Below, piece after piece: positions 53,828 through 63,837 of a stretch of DNA of 64,000 nucleotides. Position 1 is the stretch's first letter. Every line of letters begins with the position of its first letter. Below the pieces are notes generated by a model. That model saw only the letters and a list, made by a program, of their open reading frames with translations. It was not told where the DNA came from and searched no databases. Position numbers and translations under genes: made by a program. Source of the DNA: Shewanella decolorationis S12 (GTDB lineage Bacteria; Pseudomonadota; Gammaproteobacteria; Enterobacterales; Shewanellaceae); the NCBI RefSeq assembly GCF_000485795.1, contig NZ_AXZL01000076.1:707895-771894 (forward strand), in the 5' to 3' direction.

Positions 53828-54880
53828 TTAGCGACCGACGTTAGCAGCGATGGCTGTCGTCGGATGCGACGCAGTGTCGACCTTGACCACAGCACTTAAC
53901 CCGGGGACGACACGCGCCTCTTCTAAGAGATCTAAACGGATCCGCACAGGGATACGTTGGACGATTTTCGTGAAGTTACCCGTGGCATTTTCGGCGGGCA
54001 GCAGACTAAATTTGGCTCCGGACGCCGGTGACAGACTATCGATAACACCTGTAAAGGTTTTGTCGGGAAACGCATCGAGACTGACCTGCACCGACTGTCC
54101 AGGTTGCATATGTTGGATTTGGGTTTCTTTAAAGTTCGCCGTGATCCACACAGCCCCATCCGGAACCAAACTGTAGAGTGCCTGGCCGGGTTGCACATAT
54201 TGCCCCACCATAGCGCCGCGTTTACCAATCACCCCAGAGAAAGGCGCGGTCACGCGGGTATCATTAAGCTGAATTTTAGCCAGCTCCAATGCCGCATTCG
54301 ACTGTTCAACCACAGAACCAGCCTGATTCAGCTGGGCATTAAATACGGCGAGCTCACGCTCTTTAGCCACTAACAGTGCCTTGGCTTCATCGAGACGCGC
54401 GGCAGCAGAATCAAAACCGGCTTGTAATTGGTCGACATCGTCCTGTGAGCTGTAGTTACTGACTTTTAACTTTTTAGCTCGGCTTAACTGTTGCTCGGCA
54501 CGGATTTTATCGGCCTGCGCCGCGACCACGCCCGCACTCGCTTGACTGATCAACGCGTGCTGCAATTCCACCTTAGCAGCTAAGGTTTGCAGATCGGCCT
54601 TAGCACTGGCGAGTGACGCCTCGGCTTGGCTGACTTTGGCGCTAAACTGATTATCTTCAAGTTGCGCCAATAACTCGCCCTTGCGCACATGCTGGTTATC
54701 GGTCACATCGGATAGCACCACATAACCCGGTACTTTCACGCTCACATGGGAAATATCGGCCTCAACATAGGCGTTATCAGTGGTTTCGATAAAACGAACC
54801 TGCGTCCACCAGTAATAACCGCCACCCGCAACGGCGGCGAGCAATAGTGGAACGGCGATGATGAGTTTACTTTTGGACAT
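53828..54880 (-). CDS. EmrA/HlyD-type membrane-fusion protein
   Basis: This 350-residue adaptor has one N-terminal membrane helix (LIIAVPLLLAAVAGGGYYWW), a barrel-hybrid lipoyl-like start (DNAYVEADISHVSVKVPGYV) and a long coiled coil (about 80-190). It bridges the EmrB-type pump to an outer-membrane channel. GGAG lies upstream of the ATG. It is divergent from a LysR gene by 97 bp, a common regulator layout for such pumps. Confidence 0.92.
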   Translation of the reverse strand: MSKSKLIIAVPLLLAAVAGGGYYWWTQVRFIETTDNAYVEADISHVSVKVPGYVVLSDVTDNQHVRKGELLAQLEDNQFSAKVSQAEASLASAKADLQTLAAKVELQHALISQASAGVVAAQADKIRAEQQLSRAKKLKVSNYSSQDDVDQLQAGFDSAAARLDEAKALLVAKERELAVFNAQLNQAGSVVEQSNAALELAKIQLNDTRVTAPFSGVIGKRGAMVGQYVQPGQALYSLVPDGAVWITANFKETQIQHMQPGQSVQVSLDAFPDKTFTGVIDSLSPASGAKFSLLPAENATGNFTKIVQRIPVRIRLDLLEEARVVPGLSAVVKVDTASHPTTAIAANVGR

Positions 54881-54977
54881 GAATGACTCCTTGATTAGTG
54901 AGTGCTAGTGTACTACTGTCTCATCACGTTTATTAGATAGTTAAAAATCAACCCACTGTTTCACAGGTGTAACAATC

Positions 54978-55952
54978 ATGGATCTCAATCGCGTGCAGAT
55001 ATTTGCCCAAGTCGTCGAGCAAGGCAGCTTCACCGGCGCCGCTAAGGCCCTTGGTTTAACTAAGGCCACTGTCAGCCGCAAGATTGCCGAACTTGAGGCA
55101 GATACTGGTACCCAATTGTTATTCCGAACGACCCGCGCCCTCAAACTCACCGAGGCGGGATCAAGCTACTACAATCGGATCAATAAGATCTTGAGCGATC
55201 TACAGAGCGCCGAAAATCAACTCAGCGCCCACCAGCAATTGATTAAAGGCAACCTAAAAATAGTGTGCCCCATCGAATTAGGCCAATTATTCCTCGGGCC
55301 TATCTTCGCCCAGTTTTTAACCCTTTATCCCGATATCACCATCGAGGCTGAGCTCACTAACCGTAAGGTGGATGTGATAGAAGAAGGTATCGATTTGTTA
55401 TTCCAAATCGCTGACTCGAGCGACTCCCGCCTACAGAGTTATTCATTAGTTAACGCCTATAAATCCTTGATGGCCAGCCCCAAGTATTTAGCCGAGCATG
55501 GCACACCCAAAGTGCCGCAGGACTTAGCCAAGCATAAAGCGATTCGTTTACAGTCGGCCCATATTGAAGGCGCATGGAAGCTGTTTGATGGTCAGTCTTG
55601 GGTGGTGATTGAACCGGTAACACAACTCACGGTAAACAATGTCACCATTGCCCGCGAAGCCGCTATTGCAGGGCTTGGCATTACGGCCGTACCTTCAATT
55701 ATTGCCCAAGAGGCGGTAGAGAAAGGTTATTTAGTGCGACTCCTCGATGATTACCCTATGGTGCAAACCAAAGTGGTGCTCAGTTACCCCAAGCGTGCTT
55801 ATTTGCCGCGAAAATATCGAGTGTTTATCGAATTTATCTATTCTGCCCTGTTTAAACGCTGGGGCTCACAGGTATTAGAAGTGCCAGAATTTATTGGTCA
55901 ACAAGAACAAAGCAACTCACGCCAACTTAACAATTGTAACTTTGACAAGTAG
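54978..55952 (+). CDS. LysR family regulator of the efflux pair
   Basis: This 324-residue protein has an N-terminal helix-turn-helix (MDLNRVQIFAQVVEQGSFTGAAKALGLTKATVSRKIAELE) and a C-terminal LysR effector domain. It is transcribed divergently from the EmrAB-type operon and most likely controls it. TAGTGTACTA in the shared 97-bp gap is a possible binding site. The inducer is unknown. Confidence 0.92.
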   Translation: MDLNRVQIFAQVVEQGSFTGAAKALGLTKATVSRKIAELEADTGTQLLFRTTRALKLTEAGSSYYNRINKILSDLQSAENQLSAHQQLIKGNLKIVCPIELGQLFLGPIFAQFLTLYPDITIEAELTNRKVDVIEEGIDLLFQIADSSDSRLQSYSLVNAYKSLMASPKYLAEHGTPKVPQDLAKHKAIRLQSAHIEGAWKLFDGQSWVVIEPVTQLTVNNVTIAREAAIAGLGITAVPSIIAQEAVEKGYLVRLLDDYPMVQTKVVLSYPKRAYLPRKYRVFIEFIYSALFKRWGSQVLEVPEFIGQQEQSNSRQLNNCNFDK

Positions 55953-56114
55953 AAATAAAGCCGCGAAGGAGAAATCCTGAATACCAGAATTGCCTTAATC
56001 CTTAAGCCCCTATAAGCTTGGCAAGGTAACAGGCAGCAAAAGACCCTTAGGTTTTCCTGATACAGTTAACACAATAAAATTTAACATTTCATTTTTAATT
56101 TAGGAGGAAACCTT

Positions 56115-56525
56115 ATGAGCTTAATTAAAGAGTTCAAGGCTTTTGCGTCCCGTGGCAATGTGATCGATATGGCGGTGGGTATTATTATCGGTGCCGCTTT
56201 TGGCAAGATAGTCTCATCCTTTGTCGCCGATATCATTATGCCGCCAATTGGGATCATCTTAGGTGGCGTGAATTTCAGCGATCTGAGCGTTGTGTTGCTC
56301 GCAGCCCAGGGCGATGCGCCAGCGGTGGTGATTGCTTACGGTAAATTCATTCAAACTATTATCGACTTTACCATTATCGCCTTCGCGATTTTTATGGGCT
56401 TAAAAGCCATTAATAGCCTAAAACGCAAACAGGAAGAAGCGCCTAAAGCCCCACCAGCACCAACCAAAGATCAAGAATTACTATCAGAGATCCGCGATCT
56501 GCTTAAAGCGCAGCAAGAAAAATAA
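56115..56525 (+). CDS. mscL: Large-conductance mechanosensitive channel MscL
   Basis: MscL is the emergency pressure-relief channel of the inner membrane. The 136-residue protein matches E. coli MscL (136), with SLIKEFKAFASRGNVIDMAVGIIIGAAFGKIVSSFV at the start, two membrane helices, and LLSEIRDLLKAQQEK at the end. AGGAGG precedes the ATG. A terminator follows. Identity is very firm. Confidence 0.98.
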   Translation: MSLIKEFKAFASRGNVIDMAVGIIIGAAFGKIVSSFVADIIMPPIGIILGGVNFSDLSVVLLAAQGDAPAVVIAYGKFIQTIIDFTIIAFAIFMGLKAINSLKRKQEEAPKAPPAPTKDQELLSEIRDLLKAQQEK

Positions 56526-56560
56526 GCTAATGCCATTTTTATCTGATTGATTACAATAAA

Positions 56561-56588
56561 AAACCCATCGGCAGCGATGGGTTTTGTT
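56561..56588. terminator. Terminator between mscL and the ABM gene
   Basis: AAACCCATCG / CGATGGGTTT form a stem with a GCAG loop, between converging genes and flanked by A and T runs. Confidence 0.88.
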
Positions 56589-56607
56589 TTGGGATTATGC
56601 GCTTAGG

Positions 56608-56931
56608 TTATTCAGCTGCATCAATTAAGGTTTCACTATAGTCTTGCACTACTTCAGCGACACGGATCCGATAAGCGTTAAACAAGCAAGGCATAATCCC
56701 AGTTTGCTCAGCAATGCTATGGGCCATTTGATTGCGCCATTGGGTGATAGAGGCCATATCTTCCCAAAACGATAGACTTAGCACCTTGCCATCGTCGGTT
56801 AAGCTCTGAAACCGTTCGATCGAAATTAATCCCTGACGCCCTTCTAAATATTGGCGCATTTCAGCGGCTACGTGCAGATATTCTTCCTTTCCTTCTTTCG
56901 TGGGAACGACTTCAAAAATGACTGCGATCAT
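56608..56931 (-). CDS. ABM-domain protein
   Basis: This 107-residue protein has the ABM-type ferredoxin fold: MIAVIFEVVPTKEGKEEYLHVA at the start and SLSFWEDMASITQWRNQMAH in the middle. It differs from the ABM protein at 51236 and is closer to the heme- or quinone-interacting group. The ATG at 56931 is preferred over an upstream frame to 56988 because it fits the family start. Function is unknown. Confidence 0.78.
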   Translation of the reverse strand: MIAVIFEVVPTKEGKEEYLHVAAEMRQYLEGRQGLISIERFQSLTDDGKVLSLSFWEDMASITQWRNQMAHSIAEQTGIMPCLFNAYRIRVAEVVQDYSETLIDAAE

Positions 56932-57018
56932 ACTCTCTCCAGAGATACTTATCCTTAATACCAGCGCTAAGCCTAGCCTATATCGCACACTATAGCTCGC
57001 TGATTTTTAAACTTTAAC

Positions 57019-57055
57019 GTTAAGCCTTGGCACAAAATCGCGCCAAGGCTTAACG
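57019..57055 (-). terminator. Hairpin after the metal RND operon
   Basis: CGTTAAGCCTTGGC and its near-complement form a long stem just past the czcA-type stop codon. The tail is only weakly T-rich, so it may act as a stabilising hairpin. Confidence 0.5.
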
Positions 57056-57060
57056 GCCAA

Positions 57061-60000
57061 CTAGTCAGGCAATTTATCGTGACGATATAACCAGCGATAT
57101 AAGGTCGGTAATACTAATAGGGTCAGCGCAGTAGAGCTAAACAGCCCGCCGATAATCACCACCGCCAATGGCTTTTGGATTTCACTGCCCACACCCGATG
57201 ACACTAAGATGGGGATCAAACCCAAGGCCGAGGTCAAGGCCGTCATCAGTACGGGGCGTAAACGGCCAACCGTGCCTTCATAAACCGAGTCATACAGCGA
57301 CTCTCCGCTCTGTCTGCGCTGGTTAATCGAGTCCACTAACACCACGCCATTGAGCACCGCTACCCCAAACAGCGTGATAAAACCAATGGAGCTCGGCACC
57401 GACAGATAAGTGCCGCTGACAAACAGCGCCACGATACCGCCAATTAATGCCAGAGGAACGTTCGCCATAATCAACAAAACCTGCTTCACCGCGCCAAAGG
57501 AGAAGTACAACAGCAAGGCAATCAAGGCGATAGAGACTGGCACCACCAACATCAGCTTTTGCTGTGCTCTTTGCTGGTTCTCATACTGACCGCCGACAAT
57601 CACAGTATATCCCGCGGGCAAATCGGCCTGAGGCACCAACGCATAGATATCTTTGACCACAGATCCCATGTCCCGCCCCGCCACGTTGGCTTGCACCACC
57701 ACACGGCGCTGCACATCGTCACGGCGAATATTCGGCGGCGCCATTTCTACCTCAACGCTGGCGACTTCACCTAAACGCACTGTGGCGCCATTACTACCGC
57801 TAAGGAGTAAATCCTGAATCACATCCGGGCTGCTGCGATACTCGGCAGCGAGGCGCAAATTAATGTCGTATCTGGCATTACCGTCGATCACCTGTCCAGC
57901 ACTCGCGCCACCAATCCCTTGGCTCACCAGCGACATCACTTGGTCGACGCTGATACCATAGCGGGCAAGCTGTGAACGATCTGGCCGCACCACCAGCTGC
58001 GCCTCACCACTCACCTGTTCGAGGGACACATCCACAGCACCGGGGATTTTCGCCACCAGATCGGTGAGCACTTGGCCTTTTTCAGACAACACGGCTAAAT
58101 CAGGACCAAAAAGCTTAATCGCCAACTGTGCCTTTACCCCAGAGAGCAGCTCATCGACTCGCGTCGCAATCGGTTGTGAGAAGGTCAACAGCAGTCCAGG
58201 GAAAACACTCAGTTTTTCCTCCATCAGCCGTTGCAGCTCCAAACGCGAGCTAGCCGATTGCCATTCTTCGATGGGTTTAAGGCCGATATAGACTTCGATA
58301 TTGCTGACGGGTTCAGGATCGCCGCCTAATTCGGGCGCACCGATACGGCTCAAGGCATATTCCACCTCGGGAAATTCCAGCAGCATGGCCTCAAGCTTTG
58401 GCGCCACATCTAAGGAAGTGCCAAGGCTCGCAGTCGGTGCCAGCGTCACCCTAAGGTTAATCGTGCCTTCCTCTAGCTCGGGCACAAACTCGGTACCCAG
58501 CCTTGGCAGCAATACGATACTCATTGCAAACATCAGCAGCGCGCTGATCATCACCAACTTTGGCCTAGCAAGGGTTGCACTCAGCAGGTTGCGATATGCC
58601 GAGTCCAAAGGGGCTAAGACGACGCTCTCCTTCAGCACAACGCCACGCTTAAACAGATAAACCGCCAGTGCCGGTACGGCAATCAAGGCCACCAGTAAAG
58701 CTGAAATCATCGCCAAAATAATGCTGACCGCCATCGGCTGGAACAGTTTGCCCTCAACCCCTTCCAGCGCAAATAGCGGCGCAAACACCACAATGATGAT
58801 GGCGGTCGCGAAGAAGATCGGACTGCAAACCTCTTTCGCCGCCAGCATAATGCGCACAGCCATGCTGTTGTCCGCTTCAACGGCGCGGATACTACCATCC
58901 TCATCGCCATGGTATGGGTCGGCTTCGCCATCAGCGCGCGCCCTCGCCTGGGCTAAATGGCGGCGATCTGGCTGAGTTAAATGTTTGAAAATATTCTCAA
59001 CCATCACCACAGAACCATCGACCAACATACCAATGGCCACCGCTAACCCACCAAGGGACATCAAGTTGGCAGACAGGCCATAGTAGGACATAACCATCAG
59101 CGCCAAACCAATGGATACGGGGATAGACAACAGCACCAACAGGGTGGCGCGGATATTCACGAGGAACAGCGCCAAGATCACCACGATAAACACAAAGGCC
59201 ATTAATAGCGCATCGCGCACTGTGGTAACGGCCTTATCCACTAAGTCCGCTTGGTCGTAAAACACCTCGAAGGACACGCCCTTGGGTAGCGCCTGCTCAA
59301 TCAGATTAATCCGCGCATCGATATCATCAATCGTCGCCTTAGTGTTGGCGCCCATGCGCTTAAGCACCACGCCCGCGACTACTTCCCCCAAGTTTTGCGC
59401 CTGACCCGCCTCATCGCGGCGCGTCATAGTCACGGCCCCAACACGGATCTCACTGCCAAAATCGACCTGAGCAATGTCGCCCACTCGCACTGGCGTGCCA
59501 CGCACTTCAGTCAGCGGAATTTGGGCAATTGCGGCAAGCCCTGCTTCACCCGCGGGTAACATGCCATAACCTCGCACCACCAATTGCTCCTGGCCTTGAT
59601 CCATAAACCAGCCACCAGCATTGCGGTTATTGCTCTCAAGCGCCTCGCTCACCTGCGCCATCGACAAACCATAGGCTCGTAACTTGTTAGGGTCGACCTG
59701 CACTTGATACTGGCGCACCTCGCCGCCAAAGGATAAAACATCGGTCACGCCGCCCACGGGCATCATGATCAGTTTGACGAGGTAATCGTTAAGGCTTCGC
59801 AGCTCGGCGGCATTAATACCCGAGCTAGGGTCGGCCCGCAGAATGTACTGATAAATCTGCCCTAAGCCTGAAGTGTTAGGGCCAATTTCTGGCACCCCCA
59901 CCCCACTTGGGATCATCTCCCGCGCCGCCTGTAACTGCTCAAACACTTGCTGGCGAGCAAAGTAAATATCCGTACCCTCGGCAAATACCACGGTCACGAT

Positions 60001-60273
60001 GGACAAGCCTGTACGCGACAATGAGCGCACCTCAGTCACCGCCGGCAAGGCATACATGGCCGATTCGACCGGATAACTGATAAGCTTCTCCACCTCTTCG
60101 GCGGCCAAACCCTCGGCCGCAGTATTGATGGTCACCTGTACGTTGGTCACATCGGGAAAGGCATCCAGATTCAATTTAGGCAACATGGCGACACTGGTGG
60201 CCACCACAGCAAGCAGTGCCAGCACTACTAATAGCCGATTTTTAATCGCGGCTTCGATTGCTTTTTGCAACAT
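57061..60273 (-). CDS. Heavy-metal efflux RND pump (CzcA/CusA type)
   Basis: This 1070-residue inner-membrane pump has the HME-RND pattern, with start LQKAIEAAIKNRLLVV, DAFPDVTNVQVTINT and a helix-4 motif AIGMLVDGSVVMVEN carrying the Asp and Glu needed for proton coupling. CzcA of the zinc type has an extra Asp that is missing here, so the metal is uncertain: copper/silver or nickel/cobalt are options. It needs the adaptor and channel encoded upstream. GAGG precedes the ATG. Confidence 0.92.
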   Translation of the reverse strand: MLQKAIEAAIKNRLLVVLALLAVVATSVAMLPKLNLDAFPDVTNVQVTINTAAEGLAAEEVEKLISYPVESAMYALPAVTEVRSLSRTGLSIVTVVFAEGTDIYFARQQVFEQLQAAREMIPSGVGVPEIGPNTSGLGQIYQYILRADPSSGINAAELRSLNDYLVKLIMMPVGGVTDVLSFGGEVRQYQVQVDPNKLRAYGLSMAQVSEALESNNRNAGGWFMDQGQEQLVVRGYGMLPAGEAGLAAIAQIPLTEVRGTPVRVGDIAQVDFGSEIRVGAVTMTRRDEAGQAQNLGEVVAGVVLKRMGANTKATIDDIDARINLIEQALPKGVSFEVFYDQADLVDKAVTTVRDALLMAFVFIVVILALFLVNIRATLLVLLSIPVSIGLALMVMSYYGLSANLMSLGGLAVAIGMLVDGSVVMVENIFKHLTQPDRRHLAQARARADGEADPYHGDEDGSIRAVEADNSMAVRIMLAAKEVCSPIFFATAIIIVVFAPLFALEGVEGKLFQPMAVSIILAMISALLVALIAVPALAVYLFKRGVVLKESVVLAPLDSAYRNLLSATLARPKLVMISALLMFAMSIVLLPRLGTEFVPELEEGTINLRVTLAPTASLGTSLDVAPKLEAMLLEFPEVEYALSRIGAPELGGDPEPVSNIEVYIGLKPIEEWQSASSRLELQRLMEEKLSVFPGLLLTFSQPIATRVDELLSGVKAQLAIKLFGPDLAVLSEKGQVLTDLVAKIPGAVDVSLEQVSGEAQLVVRPDRSQLARYGISVDQVMSLVSQGIGGASAGQVIDGNARYDINLRLAAEYRSSPDVIQDLLLSGSNGATVRLGEVASVEVEMAPPNIRRDDVQRRVVVQANVAGRDMGSVVKDIYALVPQADLPAGYTVIVGGQYENQQRAQQKLMLVVPVSIALIALLLYFSFGAVKQVLLIMANVPLALIGGIVALFVSGTYLSVPSSIGFITLFGVAVLNGVVLVDSINQRRQSGESLYDSVYEGTVGRLRPVLMTALTSALGLIPILVSSGVGSEIQKPLAVVIIGGLFSSTALTLLVLPTLYRWLYRHDKLPD

Positions 60274-60349
60274 ATAAATTCCTCGCGCATTCGCCCTAGG
60301 CCTTTAAAAAGGCGTAAAATAGGGCTTGAGAAGGTTCGACTAAGCGGCA

Positions 60350-61630
60350 TTAGTGGGCATGAATATCAAAGCCAGTTTTAGCCTGCTCCGACGCTAAGAA
60401 AAATGCGCCTCCCACTACCACTTTTAGTTGTGCCTGTCGTGCCTTATCCAACTTGTCGCCGCGCACTAGGCTTAAGCCACGCTGACGCTGCACCAGCTCC
60501 ACCTCAATGGCTTCGAAACCATCCTCGTCTTGAATAAAGATCTGCCAATCACCATCCCCACTGCGGGTAAGCGCCGCATCGGGCAAGACGATTCCAGAAG
60601 AGAAGCCTGATGATAAGTCGCTGCCTTTAGGCGCATCGGCAAAATACAGCTCGGCAAATTGCCCCGCGTGCAGCACATGCTCTGGGTTTGGCATGCTGAC
60701 TAAAATCTGCTCGGTGCGGGTTACGCTATCCAGCTCATGGGAACGGCCGATAATCTTGCCCGCCAGCGTTTTATCCCCCACTTGCACCAACGCCGGGCCA
60801 CCGACATTCACATTAGCCGCCTGTGCTGGGGTTAATTGCGCTTCCACCCAAAGGTGCGACTCATCGGTCAATTGCATTAATGGCGTACCAGCGGTGAACA
60901 CTTGGCCTAGCATGGCGATATCCTGCTGCACTCGGCCATCGATAGGTGCCAACAGTTGATAACTTCCGATAGCTTCAGGGGTCGACTCTAAAGTACGAAT
61001 TTGTTCAGGGGTCATTTTGATCGCCTCTAAAATCGCTCGCTTCAGTTCGGCATCAACCTGCGCCTGCATTCTGCGGCTCACGCTCACCGCGCCCTCACTC
61101 ATCCGGCGCACTCGGCTCCATTCTGCGGCCGCATTAATATATTCCGCCTGCGCCTTGGCAACTTCTGCGCCGCCTAAGGTCAGTAAGGGCTCACCTTTTT
61201 TCACCTCTTGACCGGGCACCACATGGCGCGCCTGCACCCGCACATCCAGCTGCGGTGCTAAGGTCGCGGTTCTATCACGGTCAACCACTAGAGTGGCGGT
61301 CGCCATAGTATCGAGGTTGAGATTGCTAAAACTTAAGCTATCGCTGCTCAAGGGCAACAGGCGCACGCCTGCCAGCTCCAACTGCGCAGGCGTAAAAGTA
61401 AGTGCCTGCTCACCATGGTCGTCTTCAGTCGCTGAAGCACTTTTTTCTGCCTTATTGGTGACCTTTTCAGCTCCGTGATCATAGCCTTCACCCGCGAAGC
61501 TCGGCGTCAGGGTTAAGGAGGACAGCATCAAGGCCAACACTAAACGGGAAGGAGTAAATAAAGACCTTAAGCCCGCAGTAGACACTGTGCCCAACGTTTG
61601 GAAAGACGATTTTTGAGTAAATGAATTCAT
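60350..61630 (-). CDS. RND adaptor protein (CzcB/CusB type)
   Basis: This 426-residue protein has a signal peptide (LVLALMLSSLTLTPSFA) and a Glu/His-rich linker (EGYDHGAEK). The membrane-fusion body follows, with LLTLGGAEVAKAQAEYINAA and APIDGRVQQDIAMLGQ as the lipoyl-type core. It connects the pump to the channel, and its linker may bind metal. It lies between the channel and pump genes in the operon. GAGG precedes the ATG. Confidence 0.9.
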   Translation of the reverse strand: MNSFTQKSSFQTLGTVSTAGLRSLFTPSRLVLALMLSSLTLTPSFAGEGYDHGAEKVTNKAEKSASATEDDHGEQALTFTPAQLELAGVRLLPLSSDSLSFSNLNLDTMATATLVVDRDRTATLAPQLDVRVQARHVVPGQEVKKGEPLLTLGGAEVAKAQAEYINAAAEWSRVRRMSEGAVSVSRRMQAQVDAELKRAILEAIKMTPEQIRTLESTPEAIGSYQLLAPIDGRVQQDIAMLGQVFTAGTPLMQLTDESHLWVEAQLTPAQAANVNVGGPALVQVGDKTLAGKIIGRSHELDSVTRTEQILVSMPNPEHVLHAGQFAELYFADAPKGSDLSSGFSSGIVLPDAALTRSGDGDWQIFIQDEDGFEAIEVELVQRQRGLSLVRGDKLDKARQAQLKVVVGGAFFLASEQAKTGFDIHAH

Positions 61631-61645
61631 AGTATTACCTCACGA

Positions 61646-63016
61646 TTACTTTGCTGGCACGGCATGTGTGGAAGAAGTGGACCTTGATTTGCCGACGGAT
61701 GTGTCGGCTAAGGTGTCAATCATGGGCAGCAGCTGACCGCTGTCCCCCATCCAAGTTAACCAACTCTGATAAATTGCCGTTTCGAGGTTTAAACCGACCA
61801 AATAACTGGCCGCGAGCTGACGTCGACTCTGCAAATACTCGCTGGTACTCACATCACCCGAACGCCACTGCTCACTTAAGGATTTAGCTGCTTTACTCCC
61901 CGAGGCAGCAACTCGCTCGCGCCAATCTTGGTAGCGCGCCAGTAAACGGGGTAAGGCATTGGTAAATTGTGCCTGTTTGGCCGTAAGCACTCGCTCACGG
62001 GCTAAGTAGTTCTGCTCCGCGATTGCGATACCCTTGTCGGCAACCGCCTGTAACTCACTGTAGTTATTCCGCACCTGCAAAGGGATGGCCACGCCGACGC
62101 CAAACTTGTTGTCATCGCCTTCCTTTTCAACACCGAGGTTGATGGTGGGATCGGCCGCCGTGTCCGCCTTAACCTTCATGGCATTGGCCTTGGCCAACAA
62201 CACCTGTTGATGTGCACTGGTCAATGCGGGTAAATCCACTTTCGGGTTCATTTGCGTCACCCATTGACCAATCTCGGGGATAAACTCTCTAAATCCCAGC
62301 TTATCGACGCCGAGTAATTCGATGACTTTGCCATCGGCCACTAACGCCGCTTGCTCGGCCAGCGCATAGTCGGCGGTATTACTCGCCAGTTCGAGCTTTA
62401 GCAGTTGCAACTCAACATCGGATAAATCCCCCGCCGCAAAGCGCTGCTCGGCAATATTGAGCTGTGCCTGTGTAAACCTTAATTGCTGCTCGGCAAAGGT
62501 CAGCGCCTTATTGCTCTGCGCCTGCTCGGCCAGCGCCAATAGCCGCTCGGCCAGCATCTGACTGCGCTCTAGCTGTATATCCGCTAACAGGATTTGTGCC
62601 TCGAGCTGGGCAAGGCGGGTCGCTACGCCGCGCTTATCGCCCCAATCTAGGGTTTGACTCAGCCCTAGGCTGTAGGTATCTGTGTCGGCGTTTTGATAAT
62701 TGAGTCCAAGATCAGGGTTATAGATGGCGCGATCCGCCGCCGCAATGGCGAGCTCAGCCTGTTGCTGCCGAGCAATTTGCGCCTGCACTTCGGGTAACTG
62801 ATTAATTTTCTTGAGTAACTCTGGCATCCACTGCTTGAGGGAAGCTTGAGTTTCTTCGGTTAATAGCTCGCCTTGCGCTAATAAAGTGCCTTCAGCATTT
62901 AGCTCGCTCACTTCAAGGCTTGAGGTTGCTGCAACAGCAGAGTGAACCTGTCCGCCAACGAGCACGAGTGTGCTAAATAGGCCAAACAAGGTCTGGGCGA
63001 TAATGGTTTTCTTCAT
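61646..63016 (-). CDS. TolC family outer-membrane channel (CzcC type)
   Basis: This 456-residue protein has a signal peptide (TIIAQTLFGLFSTLVLVGGQVHSA) and the tandem helical repeats of a TolC-type efflux channel. It is the outer-membrane partner of the metal RND pump. The ATG at 63016 is preferred over one five codons upstream. Its stop lies 15 bp before the adaptor gene. Confidence 0.9.
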   Translation of the reverse strand: MKKTIIAQTLFGLFSTLVLVGGQVHSAVAATSSLEVSELNAEGTLLAQGELLTEETQASLKQWMPELLKKINQLPEVQAQIARQQQAELAIAAADRAIYNPDLGLNYQNADTDTYSLGLSQTLDWGDKRGVATRLAQLEAQILLADIQLERSQMLAERLLALAEQAQSNKALTFAEQQLRFTQAQLNIAEQRFAAGDLSDVELQLLKLELASNTADYALAEQAALVADGKVIELLGVDKLGFREFIPEIGQWVTQMNPKVDLPALTSAHQQVLLAKANAMKVKADTAADPTINLGVEKEGDDNKFGVGVAIPLQVRNNYSELQAVADKGIAIAEQNYLARERVLTAKQAQFTNALPRLLARYQDWRERVAASGSKAAKSLSEQWRSGDVSTSEYLQSRRQLAASYLVGLNLETAIYQSWLTWMGDSGQLLPMIDTLADTSVGKSRSTSSTHAVPAK

Positions 63017-63224
63017 CGCAATTCCTAACAATATCTAAATAGGACTGGCCCCACGCAAGAGACGTGTGGATACCAATCGAATGCCCCCCAAAAGCGTAAA
63101 ATGTCGAATAAGCTCAAAGCGCTAGCGCGAGCCATGGCCGTTTAGACCAGTTATCGATGCGTTGGGGATAAATTAAGGGCTTATGGCTGCGCACAATAAC
63201 GAAGCGATAAGCAGATATTGAAGG

Positions 63225-63707
63225 TTAAGCGATGGGAGGGCGGTACTTAGGTAATTGATCAGGTGGGAAATAGGCTAAATCCGTTGGTACATAAGCCGAT
63301 TCAAACGCGATAGCCGTTTGGCTCTCGGTATGGGATAACAACGCCACATGACCGCCGTGACATTGGCAATCAAGGCAAAGGTCAAAATCTTGAATTTCAG
63401 TGGTTTGCACTAAGTGTGAATGGCCACTCACGCTCGCCGTTGCTATACCCGACTTAAGTGCCGTTTCGCCAAACGCCTCGGCACTGAATCCGAGTGTCTG
63501 CTCGTTAGGACACACACAATCCACACATTGGGCCAAGGTGGTCACGGGAGCACTAAATTGGAGATGGGGATGATTTTCGGCTTCTTCGGCGCCATTGCCC
63601 GCATGTAACTGATGGGCACCCAAATTCGCGCCCGCAAATTGCAGCACGATAATGGCTATCAGTAGGGTCACCATTCGGCTAAAGAATGGTTTAGCGGTCG
63701 AAATCAA
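63225..63707 (-). CDS. Exported protein with twin CxDCxC motifs, metal operon
   Basis: The 160-residue protein starts with a hydrophobic export segment (VTLLIAIIVLQFAGANLGAH). Its body has two matching motifs, CVDCVC (61-66) and CLDCQCHGGH (111-120), plus His-rich stretches (NHPHLQ, GHSHLV). It leads the metal RND operon, so a periplasmic metal-sensing or metal-carrying role is plausible. The start is probably TTG with AAGG upstream; an ATG at 63674 is the alternative. No family is recognised. Confidence 0.65.
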   Translation of the reverse strand: MISTAKPFFSRMVTLLIAIIVLQFAGANLGAHQLHAGNGAEEAENHPHLQFSAPVTTLAQCVDCVCPNEQTLGFSAEAFGETALKSGIATASVSGHSHLVQTTEIQDFDLCLDCQCHGGHVALLSHTESQTAIAFESAYVPTDLAYFPPDQLPKYRPPIA

Positions 63708-63837
63708 ATATCACCTTGGGACGATTTAGTCTTAATTCAGCAAAAGCTTGCGCAAACATCAGACAGGGATTTTAAGCATAAGTTCACAGCTTGCAACTTA
63801 AAATAAGCTAAGCTGTGACACTATTCGCTTGAAAAAC

